Both the position numbers and the translations under genes were made by a program. A stretch of DNA of 64,000 nt from Prostheceraeus crozeri (lineage: Eukaryota; Platyhelminthes; Polycladida; Euryleptidae). The notes beneath the pieces are model-generated. The model had not been told where the DNA came from, did not search any database, and was given only the letters and a program-made list of their open reading frames with translations. The stretch spans positions 196,001-260,000 of the forward strand of contig CAJQUW010009291.1 in the NCBI GenBank assembly GCA_907163375.1, written 5' to 3'. Shown one piece after another: positions 52,583-63,791 of this stretch. Positions within the stretch are counted from its first letter, which is position 1; every line of letters starts with the position of its first letter.

Positions 52583-55500
52583 TTAAAAAGGTAAAGTAGT
52601 TATTCCATCAGGCAAAATCTTTCTTTTATCATCAAATGGATCTAATGCTAATTTATGTTCTTCTTTTAAATACATTTTATGTTTCTTTGAACTAAGTCTA
52701 TAATTACATGCTGTTTTTATTACATTATTAAATAATGCATTTTTATAATCTTGAAATGTTATTTGATTAGCCACTGATGCCTTTGAAATTCCTTTTAATG
52801 TTTTATGTGTTTTAATATTATTAGTTGTATCATAACAGTAACATTTAGATTTTAAAAATATAGCTTCTGTTATGAAATCTTCATTTCCTTCTAATTCATC
52901 TTTTACTTTACATAAATCAGAAGGATGAATGATATCTTTTATTTTATCTATTTCTTTAACAAGTGTAGAATTATACGGTATTGTTAATTCTAAGAAAACG
53001 GAATCCGTATCTGTAAAGTGTAATTTATAGTTTTTGCTATAAGCAGGTGCTAAATAATCATATATAAATTTATACATAAATAGTTTAGCTAATTCTAATA
53101 TAGTGAATCCAATAAAATTAAACTTATCATGTTTTACGCTAATTCGACGTAAATGTACAGCACATAGTTCATCACTAAATCTAGTAGTTCTTTTATATGT
53201 AGGTTTCCTTGTTAAATTTTGAAACCTATCTTTATCATAAACTATTTCAATATTTTGTCTATTACGCACATTTTCTAAAGTCTTACCATAAAATGCAATA
53301 TTCATTAATTTGAAGAACACGTTTCCAAAATCATCTTTATTTCTTTTAGCTATTTTACGTTTTTCAATATTGAACTCTATATAATTTTTTAACCATTTAG
53401 ATTTTTGATAAAATAGTTTTCGATGTATTTTGGTGAGAATCATTCCATGTTCTAAATACCAATCTAGCATTCTTCCTTCAACAACATACTTTCCTTTATT
53501 ACTTTGTGTTAACATAAGTTTTTTTGTTGGTCTGTATTTCTTAGGAATTATAGATTTTTATAATCTGAAAAATCTTCTATATTGGGAATTTTGTTTTCGG
53601 GACAGAAAGGAAAATATTTTGTTTTATCTTTTATTTCATCAGGATATACTAAATCAACTTCATATATATAACCATGATTATAATTTCCATCATATGTTTT
53701 TTGATAATCTAGAATATTACACCATTCCATCTCACCTGTTGGTAATTCTTGTATCATGCAAGAAGAATATAAGCTATTAAAATCATAATACAACAAATAG
53801 TTTTCTCTCATGATTTCATCAACTGCTGCTTGACTCTCTTCATTTGATATAAGTCCTTCTATATTTTGATTAAACAATTTTATAAACTGATCGCTTTCTT
53901 CTGGAGATACAGGTTTCATTATTCCATAATCATCAGGATTTACTTTTTTATTGTAACACTGTACATAACGATTACCTAAAACTGATGAAACTCCACCTCT
54001 AATTCCAGATTCAAAAAATAATAATTTATCATATGTATTTTCTTTATAATGTATAAGTTTAACATTTGTATGTTTTAATCCTGCTAACCATGTTAAACCT
54101 GGTGTAGAATAACAATAACATGGATCTATTCCGTAATATTCTAAACACATATCACGAAAGTTTTCAAAAAGATCAGCTAGTATTAATACATCTATCTGTA
54201 GATATTTCATTGTATAATCATACATTGTTCTACAATTTAACTCTCTCCAATTCCTTTCAGCTTCTGCATAGTCTTCTTTAGATAATTGTGATTGTTTTAA
54301 TGTTGATTTAAATTTATTTATTGGAGGAAGTTGTTTTTCTTCCATAATTTTATTCACAGAATTAAAATCTTCAGTTAAACCAGTCTTCGACTGTGAACCG
54401 CAGGTTAAATATTCGTACGGAAATATGCCTTTCAAAGGTTTCAAATTATATTTATCTAATATTTTACATTGTTCAGATTTCAAAGTTTTTCCCATAACAT
54501 CTAATGAATAAGGAGTAAAAAATCTAAATGCATCTAAAATTCTAATACAACCTAATTGCATTGAAAAATATTCTTCTTCTGTTTTACATAGTACATTTGT
54601 TCTTAATTGCTGTAATGTTTCAGATGAAAATAAATCTTTCATTATTAAATGGAAATCATATTTAGAACCATTGTAGAAATATAGAGGAACAAAGTTATAT
54701 TTAAATTTATTAGCATTAAGATTACAAGAATTACGTGCTGCACCTCTATATAATCCATTTAGATGATCATGATCTTTTACTTTGTCAAGATATCTACCTT
54801 TGCCATTTTTATAATTTTTTGTAAATTCTTTTCCACAGTAATAACAATTTGTTTCATTAACAAAATTAATTTTTTCTTCATCCGTTAATGGAAGCATTGG
54901 TATATCTGTTTCAAGCAATTGTGAAAAACGTCCTTGTAATTCTTCTACTTTCTTTGTAAACATTTCTGAACTATCTTCACCATCGTATTGATAATATTCT
55001 GATTTAAATAATTCAGGATAATTTGAATGAATGTACATTCCCCAACATAATGGTTTTTGTTTAAATAAATATTTTTCTTTACTTTGTTCAGGTGTACTTT
55101 TTTCATAATTACAAACCGAAGGTTCTAGGGCTTGGCCCGTACCATTTTCAGAATTATCATTTTCAGAATTGGGCGAAGCCCTGGAAGACATCTCCGATGT
55201 CCCGTGCTTTTGTGTCATATTAACATTATATGCTTCAAAATCACAATAAATAGTAAACGGTACTTTATTTTTCAAATAATGTCTATTATATATTAAATCA
55301 TCATCTTTAGGAAAAGTATTTTCAACTGCTTCATTTTGTTGGCAATTATCCAAATGTCTATTCATTTCTTCTTTAGTTCTAAAACTTGTCATACATTGAA
55401 GACAAGGAAAACTTGTATTATCTGAAGTTTTTGTAAATATATAAACATCTTTACACAATATAAAATGACCCTGATAATATAATATATTCGCTTGTGCTGA

Positions 55501-57089
55501 TTGTTTTGTTTGTTTTAATTTTTCAAATTTATCTTTATATATTTCATGTGTTTCATCAATTTCTTTTGTAAGATTAAATGTATTTCGATGAAAATTTTTA
55601 TTTAGTATTTGTAGCTGATAAATATATTCTTTATCATATTGTTCTTTATATTATTGTTGACATTTTTTTAAACATTCATTTATTTTTTGATTGGTTTCAT
55701 TTTCTTCATTATTTAATTCTTTATTGTCTTCATTTAATTTTTGTATCGATTCTATCTTATTTTGATATTTATGGCCATATTCTTGTACTAATATTTTTGT
55801 TTGTTGTTGATAATCTGTTTTACATTTTTGTAAAATTTCATTTAAATTTTGTAATTTTTGTTGATATTCTAAAGATAAAGATAAACAATCGGAATCATAA
55901 TCATAATTATAATTACGTCCTTTATAATTATTATGATTAATCATTATTGGTGATAATGTTTTAACAATTTCAAATTTTTCAGTACATATTATATTTCCTT
56001 GGTAAAAATATTATGTTGCATGTAATTTCCTCTATCATTATATACTATTTCTGATTGACATAAATTTTTATTATTCAAATAAAATTTTTTTGAATCTGAG
56101 TAAAATGGAGTAATATTACCAATAGAAACATAATTCACATTTAATTCAAAAACATTTACTTCTATTAAATTTTTATTCTTTGTATCAAACTTTTTTAACC
56201 TATTATAATCATATGGAAATTCATATAAGCCATCAGAAAGATCAAATTCATTTATGTATTTTTTTTTATTATAATGACTTAGTCTCTCTTTGTGATATTC
56301 TGCAGGATGTAAATGTGCTATAATACTCCACAGAAAACAATAATCATCTTCATTTTTTATGTAGATTATTTGTGGTGAACTGAAAGGTAAAGGAACATAA
56401 CTACCACCAGTATTAGTTTTATATTTATCAATTACTATTTTCTTAGATAGTATTTTAACAAATCTCCAACCAGATTCACGTAACTGGGCTTCAATTATAC
56501 AATTTTCTAATTTATTTATCATCGATTCAAATATGGGTTGTATATCATTTACATTATGAATTTCTTGTGAATTTGTAAAATGTCCTTGTATTATTTCTTC
56601 AGGAATTCCATCAGGTCCATTTTTTGTATAAAGTACTTCTACATTCATATAACATTTGAAAGATTTCTTAAATATTTTGAAAAAGTTTGTTAATACATTA
56701 TAAAAAGTTTCATCGGTTTCATTATGTTCAACAGACTGATTAAATAAATATTTTATATCTGTTACCGCTTCATCGGTTCGTTCAGCTTCATCAAATTCAT
56801 CTATTTCGTTAAATTCATCAGTATCGCTAAATAAATATCTTCCATCTGGTAGGGGCCAAGCCCTAGAACCTTCGGTTTGTATGGTCTCATCTTCACTATT
56901 AAAAACTTTTTTATATTCTGAATGTGAATAATCATCAAACATTTTTTTAACTTTTATATCAGTAGGTAATGTTTCTAGATAGTTTTTATAGCTATTTAAT
57001 TTTAATATATTTCCTTCATCAACTCGATCTACATTTTGTGAATGCAATTTACTATTTAAATGAGATTGATAACTTCTTTTTGTTTGCAA
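52583..57089 (-). pseudogene. Protein-primed DNA polymerase B (PolB) of element C
   Basis: One gene in four pieces, about 1,500 codons. The 57089-55989 part begins with a finger-like SYQSHLNSKLH and holds the Polinton N-terminal domain (CFLWSIIAHLHPAEYHK). The frame shifts near 55988 into a coiled coil (55944), continues past an in-frame TAA near 55648 into fingers and the exonuclease domain (CDFEAYN near 55240, KDHDHLNGLYRG, the YLQIDVLILADLF segment), and reaches YYDFNSLYSS near 53775. A shift near 53540 leads to 53515-52583 with MNIAFYGKTLENVRN and FTDTDSVFLEL. Two GC-rich palindromic inserts lie in the frame near 55120 and 55170, and another near 56860. Confidence 0.88.
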
Positions 57090-57275
57090 CTTTTTTTACA
57101 TCAGTTACAATAAAACTTGGTATTTTCCATTTTTTTATTTTTTAAAGAAAGAATTTGTGTTTTAATTTTAGATATAAACATTCTAATATCAAGGTCTTAA
57201 GTGTTATTTTATATTATTATATATTTCACGTTCTTTAGTTATTTTATTTTCTTTATCATATAATGTTTTATAATA

Positions 57276-58673
57276 TTAAGTTTTATCATATAACGTTTTA
57301 TCAAAAGATAATTTAAATTTATTTTCACTAACTATTGATTCTTCATCATCATCATCAATTGATTCTTCATCATCATCATATATTGATTCTTCATCATCAT
57401 CATAAATTACACTTTTTGGGATTGGATGCCATTCTCTTATTGGTATATCTAATTCTAAATTACATTTTTTATCTGATAATAATATAATAGAGAAAAATAT
57501 TGGTCTTTGATCTCTTTTGGAAAATTTAATAACACCACCATAATCTGAATCATTTTTAGTTTTTATTAAAGATGATAAAATTTTAAATTGATTAGATGTA
57601 AATCCTAATTTAAATTTTGTAGACCCGACACATAGTTGTCTAACAGTATCTTCAACTATACCATCATCATTATTTTCAATTGTAAGAAAATGAAATTTAG
57701 ATAAATTTTGATTATATGTAGTATTAATATCATGTACATCAGTATGAGATATAAATTTTTCTTCACTTAAATTTTTATAGTTACTAATATTTTTATAATC
57801 TTTTTTACCATTTACACCATTTTCAGATGTTTCAGAATCATCATTTATATTATCGTCATCTATATTATTATCATTATTATTATTATCATTATTATTATTA
57901 TAAGATTCTTTAAGATCGGCCAAAGCCCTAGAACCTTCGGTTCGTTTATTATGATTATTATTATGGTCATTGTTAATAGTATAAGGTGTTGTCCACATAT
58001 AAATTTTTTCTTGTTGAGCTAAACCATTTATGTAAGATTTTAACAAATTAGTATTTAAATTTGAATATAATCCTACATAAGTATCATCATCATATCTTTG
58101 GGGCATTTCTAATGTTTCTTGTTTATAAATTGTATCTCTATAATATACTTGACATAATAATTCTTCATTATGTTTTTTACTTTCTATGTGAATATTATAT
58201 TGGTTTTGTTCATCAACAAATAATCTAATTTTTTCCTTTGAAAACGATTTTAATTTTTTAACTAATTCTTTAATATTGATATAATTAATAATTTTAGTTT
58301 CTATCCAATCAGTATTACTAATCGGCAAAACTGCTCTAATAAAACCATAAACATTATTATGACCTATTATAACCATATTTTCTTTATTTAATTCTACATA
58401 CGCAACATCATTATATTTACTTACAATCTCCATAAATTTAATAAATGGATCTCCTGGGAAAATACAATAATTAGTTTCTATAGAAGGTAAACCTTTTGTT
58501 TGTTCTTTAAATATTTCGGCTTGTAATTCAAATAAAATATTTACATCTATACATGGATTATTATTATTATTATTATTATCAAAACATTTATTTTCAAATC
58601 CCGTTGATCTCGTCGAATAAGAAGAACAGGACGATGCGGACGAATATAATTTTTTTAAATTTGCTTTATCCAT
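57276..58673 (-). CDS. Unknown protein, possible sliding-clamp-like factor
   Basis: 465 residues, intact, with an Asn/Asp-rich low-complexity stretch in the middle and a DDDEESI repeat at the end. The segments MEIVSKYNDVAYVELNKENM and FKLGFTSNQFKILSSLI...FSKRDQRPIFFSI have the alternating pattern of a PCNA-type clamp, and the gene lies immediately upstream of PolB on the same strand. A GC-rich palindrome interrupts the linker near 57930 in frame. The clamp idea is a hypothesis only. Confidence 0.5.
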   Translation of the reverse strand: MDKANLKKLYSSASSCSSYSTRSTGFENKCFDNNNNNNNPCIDVNILFELQAEIFKEQTKGLPSIETNYCIFPGDPFIKFMEIVSKYNDVAYVELNKENMVIIGHNNVYGFIRAVLPISNTDWIETKIINYINIKELVKKLKSFSKEKIRLFVDEQNQYNIHIESKKHNEELLCQVYYRDTIYKQETLEMPQRYDDDTYVGLYSNLNTNLLKSYINGLAQQEKIYMWTTPYTINNDHNNNHNKRTEGSRALADLKESYNNNNDNNNNDNNIDDDNINDDSETSENGVNGKKDYKNISNYKNLSEEKFISHTDVHDINTTYNQNLSKFHFLTIENNDDGIVEDTVRQLCVGSTKFKLGFTSNQFKILSSLIKTKNDSDYGGVIKFSKRDQRPIFFSIILLSDKKCNLELDIPIREWHPIPKSVIYDDDEESIYDDDEESIDDDDEESIVSENKFKLSFDKTLYDKT

Positions 58674-58719
58674 TTTTTTATTTCTATTAGAAAAAATTTT
58701 ATTTTTTTATTGTTAAAAA

Positions 58720-59608
58720 ATGATGCTACCAAATGTTGGTGGAGGTGCATATATCCCAAATAATCGTGAATTAGAAATAGAAATAGAAAATTATATCATG
58801 AAAACTGGAGACGTTTTATCTGGTCCATTGCATCTTTCTATTCTTCGGCAACAAAATACAGAGTTGACAAATAAACAATATGTTGATACACAAATCAATG
58901 ACTTAAAAGAAAAATATATAAACGATTTTTTGGTTCCACTGATGAATGAATTAAAGTTGCTTCAACTTAATGACAAATCATTAAACGAAAAATTATTAAA
59001 ACTTGATAAAAAGGATAGAGAGCTAGAAGCAGATATAGCAAAACTTTTTAAAAAGATTTCAGAACAATCAAAAATTTTAATATTACTTTCTTTAAATTTA
59101 AAATCTGCTGTAATTAAAAATAAACATCAGATAAAAATGTTAAAAGAACAATTAGGAGATGAAATAGAAAAACTACCTGAAAGAATTTAAAAAAAATTTA
59201 AAGCAGTTACAAACTACATTCCAAAAAAGTGTTGATGAATTAAGTTCTAAAATTACTCAACAAATGAAAAAGATGAATAGAATAATAAATGAAGTAAACT
59301 CACTTAATCAAAGAGTTGATAAAATGAAAACTTTTAAAATCAATTTAGAAAATGAATTAAAGAAAAATTTACAAGAAAACTCTAAAGAAAATAAGGAACA
59401 GTTAGATTCCGTTAAAAGACAATTAGATGTTCTTAAAATTAAGTTAAATGCTCTTAAAGCGGCGTTGAAGATGAATCAGGAGAAAATGCAAGTTAATAGA
59501 AAAGAAATTAAAGTACATCACACGCTACTTGACGCAATAGATAAAGTGCAACAGACAATTAATAAAGTTATCTCGAAGTTGTTGTCCATTCACAAACGTA
59601 AATCTTGA
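58720..59608 (+). pseudogene. Fibre-like coiled-coil protein, one frameshift
   Basis: An N-terminal MKTGDVLSGPLHLS and a following NKQYVDTQIND match the short motif found in many viral fibres before a trimeric coiled coil. Long heptad-rich helices follow. A shift near 59180, in an A-run, separates 58720-59190 from the remainder to 59608, which is all coiled coil. It is divergent from the 57276 gene. A receptor-binding head is not visible. Confidence 0.6.
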
Positions 59609-59665
59609 TCGGAGCGGAGCTCCTCGAGGCTTTAGCCGATCGGACCAAAGGTCCTCAGGTTACTA
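59609..59665. repeat. Example of the GC-rich palindrome family
   Basis: GATCGG, GGAGCGGAGCTCC, TCGAGG, CCGATC and GGACCAAAGGTCC form nested palindromes in otherwise AT-rich DNA. Other members are near 52384, 55120, 55170, 56860, 57930, 60113, 60235, 62408, 62925, 62945 and 63755-63800. Confidence 0.7.
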
Positions 59666-59729
59666 ACCAATCATAAACGTAAATATTAACGTAAATATTT
59701 TTTCCCAAAAGTCAAATTTAATCCTAAAA

Positions 59730-60113
59730 AATGCCTATAATTTTAAACACAATCTTAAAAATTTTGCTTCAAATCAAAGAATTGCTCATGAACCACGTAT
59801 GAATCCTGTTTATCATTGTGATAATAGAGAAACAGTTCACACGGAAGGAGCTGGCATCTTTTCTTGTATTGGAAGTATCGTTAACTTAATTAAAAGTAAT
59901 AAAGATTTGATTACATCTGCTGCAAAAGGAGCAGCTGCTATAGGTAGTACAGCTAGTGCAATATCAAATGCTGTTAAGTCTCAAAACGAATTAAAACAAC
60001 TAGAAGCTATTCGTAAACTTAGGAATGATTCTGAAGAACTAAAAAATGTAAAAAAACTTTCAGAGGAAACGAAAAACAAAATTGCTAACATAGCTGTGGG
60101 GGTGAAACCTTGA
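59730..60113 (+). pseudogene. Small hydrophobic virion-protein candidate, frameshifted
   Basis: The start at 59730 follows an A-rich leader but shifts within about 20 codons. The main frame from 59799 has GAGIFSCIGSIVNLIKSNKD and an Ala/Gly-rich AAKGAAAIGSTASAI helix with a charged tail. Such Gly-Ala hydrophobic proteins are common in Polinton structural clusters. Function unknown. Confidence 0.45.
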
Positions 60114-60396
60114 GGAGCGGAGCTCCGTCTGATAGTAAACATAAGAAGAAATCAGGCGTAGCCATAAAACGTTCAATTGAAGAAATAAGAGGTAACGGCG
60201 TGAGCAGCAACTTTCGGTCTAACCAGCAAAGCTGTAGCGGAGCTGGTCTAGCAAAATTCTAAAATATATTTTTTAGTAAAATTTTTTTAGCAAAATTCTA
60301 AAATTATATTTTAGTAAAATTATTTTAGTAAAATGTTTTAGCAAACTTTTTTCTGTGCGTGAGAAAAAACAAAAAGTCAAATTATTTTTTATAAAA
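60114..60396. other. Intergenic: GC-rich palindromes then A/T-rich repeats
   Basis: It contains GGAGCGGAGCTCC (about 60113), GGCGTAGCCATAAAACG (about 60157), also found near 63776, and repeated TTTTAGTAAAAT words before the capsid gene. Confidence 0.6.
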
Positions 60397-61731
60397 ATGT
60401 CTTCGCTAATTGAAAATAAATTTGAATCAGATAAACCACCACGTGTTAGTTATAATCAAAAAAAGAATGATTATATAAGAATTGCTATGAATCCCGGATC
60501 TTCCAGTAGAGTGAATACTGGAGGTGATTTAATTTTTGAAGTTGATAATCAGCAGAGTTATTTATATTTATCTGATTCATTTTTACACTGTGAATATTCT
60601 TTATATAGTGATAGCAATTTTACAACACCATTACCAGATACCGATAATATTGCACTAGAGAATAATTTCTTTCCAAGATTATTTACACAAATGCGTTTAG
60701 ATGTTGCAACTCAAAATATAGAAACAATAAGTGATTCTCCAGGTGTAATTGATACAATGCTTAGATTTGCAACAATTGGTGAAAATAATAAAAAGTATGA
60801 AATCGAAGGTTGGTTTCCTGATACTAATGATGGTATAATTATAGATGATTTAACTTACGCTGGAACAGATACCGCAGGAATTGCGAAAGATGTAGAAAAT
60901 ATTGCAAAACATTTAAATAAAACAAACAATAGTGCATATAAAGAAAGACGTGAATTTAACAAGGAAAGTAAACAGACAGTAAATTGGTCATTGTCTCCAT
61001 TATTCGGATATTTAGATTATGATAAAATATCATATCAATTAAAATTTAAATTAATAATTCATCGCACAGCAAATAATGAATTAATCTTTTTTGGTAAGAC
61101 TGGAAAAAAAGCATATTTAAAAATTGATAGACTTGAATGGTGGATTAAGCATATTACTCCTAGTTTAGAGATTGAAACAGCTATTGCAAAAAGATTAAAT
61201 ACTAACAAACCAATTCCAGTAAATTTTCTAAAGCGTACTGCTAGTTCAGTAACTTTTTCCGAACAAAGATTTAACTGGCATTTTACTAGAACTTCAAATA
61301 CTCCAAGATATTTATTACTAACATTTCAAAGAAATAATTCTCCAAGTTTTGATAAGAACAACAATCTTTTTCATATTAATACAATTCGAAGTTTACAAGT
61401 TTCATTAAATCAAACCCGTTATCCAATTGATCCATTAAGATTCGATGATACCAATAATCAATTTATGGAAGGATATGATTCTTATCGAAATCTTTGTATA
61501 GAATTTGGAGTTGAACCACAATTAACTCCTGGAGATTGGAGACATTTACATCCTGTTTTCTGTTTCGATTTAAGTGCACAATCTGAAGATATTATCAAGA
61601 CTGGTTGCGATGTAACAATTAATATTGAAAAGAAAGATTCCACAACTTCATTGATGGCTTATGGTTTACTGCTAGAAGATGTAAAATATTCTATTGAAAT
61701 TCTTAATGGAAAGATGGCTAGGATAAGTTAA
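60397..61731 (+). CDS. Major capsid protein candidate of element C
   Basis: 444 residues from the ATG at 60397 (TTTTATAAAAATG context). It is intact, with a beta-rich body: SSSRVNTGGDLIFEVDN, YLYLSDSFLHCEYSL, then NFFPRLFTQMRLDV, a long central region and LHPVFCFDLSAQ near the end. Size, intactness and position within the morphogenesis genes fit a double jelly-roll capsid protein of the adintovirus/Polinton kind. It is among the few unbroken genes of the element. Confidence 0.7.
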   Translation: MSSLIENKFESDKPPRVSYNQKKNDYIRIAMNPGSSSRVNTGGDLIFEVDNQQSYLYLSDSFLHCEYSLYSDSNFTTPLPDTDNIALENNFFPRLFTQMRLDVATQNIETISDSPGVIDTMLRFATIGENNKKYEIEGWFPDTNDGIIIDDLTYAGTDTAGIAKDVENIAKHLNKTNNSAYKERREFNKESKQTVNWSLSPLFGYLDYDKISYQLKFKLIIHRTANNELIFFGKTGKKAYLKIDRLEWWIKHITPSLEIETAIAKRLNTNKPIPVNFLKRTASSVTFSEQRFNWHFTRTSNTPRYLLLTFQRNNSPSFDKNNNLFHINTIRSLQVSLNQTRYPIDPLRFDDTNNQFMEGYDSYRNLCIEFGVEPQLTPGDWRHLHPVFCFDLSAQSEDIIKTGCDVTINIEKKDSTTSLMAYGLLLEDVKYSIEILNGKMARIS

Positions 61732-61739
61732 TTAAAATT

Positions 61740-61925
61740 TTTGATAACTTAAAATTTTTTTTTAGTAATTAGTAATAAAATTTTTTTGTAACTAGAATAG
61801 ATTAAAAATTCTTAACTTAAAAATTTTTCGTAACTAGAATAGATTAAAAATTTTTGTCAACTTAAAATTTTGATAACTAGAATAGATTTAAAATTTTTTG
61901 ATAACTTAAAATTTTTTTATTAAAA
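61740..61925. repeat. AT-rich tandem repeats before the 61926 gene
   Basis: Units of the form AACTAGAATAGATTAAAAATT and CTTAAAATTTTT are repeated four to five times and end in TTATTAAAAATG at the next gene. Confidence 0.8.
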
Positions 61926-62407
61926 ATGTCGCAAGCGAAAAGTAATATTAATTAACTGTTGAATTAAAATTACGTAATATTGTTGACAAAAATACCTCTA
62001 AAACTGTTACTATTAATAAAAAAAAGTATTACATAAGTAAACCAATGATAGAGAATATTAAATTACAAGAAGAAAAGAATGGCGGGATTCTCCCATTAAT
62101 TCCTCTAATAATAGGAGGCATAGCAGCAGCAGGAAGTGTTGCAGGTGGGACAGCTGGTATTGTCCAAGCAGTAAATAAAAATAAATCAGAGAAAGCAGCA
62201 TTAGAAGAACAAAAACGTCATAATAGAGAGTTAGAGAAAGTTGCTAGGGGTGACGGAATAGTAGATAATTTTATTAGTAAATTAAAATTAGTTGATGAAG
62301 AAAAACGAGTTCTTAAAAATATTCTCCACAATGTTGATGATTTAATTGAAATTAAAGAAACTAAAGATGGTTCTGGAATATATCTAAGTCCTAGTATGAT
62401 TCGGTAA
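61926..62407 (+). pseudogene. Virion-protein candidate with a Gly/Ala hydrophobic helix, frameshifted
   Basis: ATG at 61926 after a TTTTTTTATTAAAAATG leader. A one-base shift near 61955 moves the reading into the frame that includes ATG 62045 and runs to 62407. The main part has GGILPLIPLIIGGIAAAGSVAGG, then a charged helix and a short C-terminal domain. It recalls the Gly-Gly/hydrophobic pVI-like protein of element B, in composition rather than by demonstrated homology. Confidence 0.5.
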
Positions 62408-62460
62408 TAACCTCAGGACCTTTGGTTCGATTAGATAAAACATTTATTTTATCTTTTAAA

Positions 62461-62960
62461 ATGAATTCTACAAATTCCAAAAATTTAATTAAATTAAAAA
62501 TTGCTAATTTAGATTTATTAAATTATCTATTAAACAAAAATAAAAACTCAAATTGTCAGCATATTGGAGGTGACATACAAAAAACATTAGAAAACTTTCC
62601 TGGATTTATTTGGAGTAAATATTCGAAAGAAAAACATCTTCCTGGTCATTCATATACCGGTCCAGGAACTCGATTAGATATAAGACTAGATGAGAATAAT
62701 AATCCGAAACCACGTGAATAACCAATAAATAGAGTAGATGTCGCAGCTTATAGGCATGATTTAGCTTATCGAAATCATGATCTAAGTTCGCGACATGCAG
62801 TTGATAAGAAGATGATTCAAGAATTAGATAGTATTCAAAATCCTACATTTAGAGAAAAAATTGAAAGAATGTTTGTTAAGAAAGCTTTACAAGCTAAAAT
62901 ATTATTCGGTCAGGGTTTAAATGAAACGACAGCAAAGCTGTCTGAGAGCAACGCTCGAAC
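62461..62960 (+). pseudogene. Parvovirus-type phospholipase A2 domain protein, one in-frame TAA
   Basis: The frame from ATG 62461 contains HLPGHSYTGPGTRL (Ca2+-binding loop) and, after a TAA at 62719-62721, AAYRHDLAYRNHD (the His-Asp catalytic pair of this PLA2 family), then RHAVDKKM and a helical C-terminus. In parvoviruses this domain breaches endosomal membrane during entry; related domains are known in Polinton-like elements. The frame runs without a stop into the integrase, so a fusion or deletion has occurred around the palindromes at 62925-62955. Confidence 0.8.
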
Positions 62961-63720
62961 TTATGCCTCCGAAATTCATAAAGAATACAGAAGGCCTAAA
63001 TATTTATTGAAAGTAAAAGTATTTAATAAAGATGATATTTGGAGTGCTGATCTTATTCATATGCCGAATGAAAAAGATTATAAATACGCATTGACCGTTA
63101 TAGATTTATATACACGATACATTTGGGTATACGTTTGAAGAAATCTTTAAAGAAAGTAATAGAAAGCCAAGGAAATTGTTTGTTGATAAAGGGTCGGAAT
63201 TTTATAACCGAAACTATATATAACCGAGCCACTATTTGAAACTGTTTACTCAACTGAAAATGCAGGAAAAGCTGTAGTGATAGAAAGATTCAATAGATCA
63301 TTAAAAAATAAAATTTTTAAGAAATTTACTCAGCGAGGAAATCAGAAATGGTTGAAGATATTACCAGGAATTGTAGAAGAGTACAATAATAAAGTTCATT
63401 CTGGTATTGAAGAAACCCCAAAGAATGCTTCTGACGACCCTGATTTAATACAAAAGAAAATATTCGAAAATTATTATTCGAATGAGAGTAATCCGAATTT
63501 GCAGAAACTTAAGCCGAAATTTAAAATTGGTGATAGAGTTAGAATATTTAAGTATAAGAATAAATTTGAAAAAGGCTTTGTCGGATACTGGACGAAAGAG
63601 ATATTTGAAGTTTGTAAAATAAATCAAACTTATCCGATTACTTACGAAATCAAAGATTTAGATGATGAAAATATCAAAGGCCGATTTTATCAAAATGAAT
63701 TACAAATAACTGATTTTTAA
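62961..63720 (+). pseudogene. Integrase of element C (DDE), fragmented
   Basis: WSADLIHM and VIDLYTRYIWVYV give the first catalytic Asp. A second frame (63130-63225) holds LFVDKGSEFYN with the second Asp. A third (from about 63230) holds VIERFNRSLK with the catalytic Glu, then an SH3-like C-terminal region (KIGDRVRIFK) ending at 63720. No chromodomain is present, unlike element B. The zinc-binding N-terminus is missing, and at least two frameshifts and a small deletion near 63135 disrupt it. Confidence 0.85.
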
Positions 63721-63791
63721 TTATCCTTATCATTATTATTTGAACTAACGTTTCGGGAATGAAATTCCCTTGTTAGGCGTAGCCATAAAAC

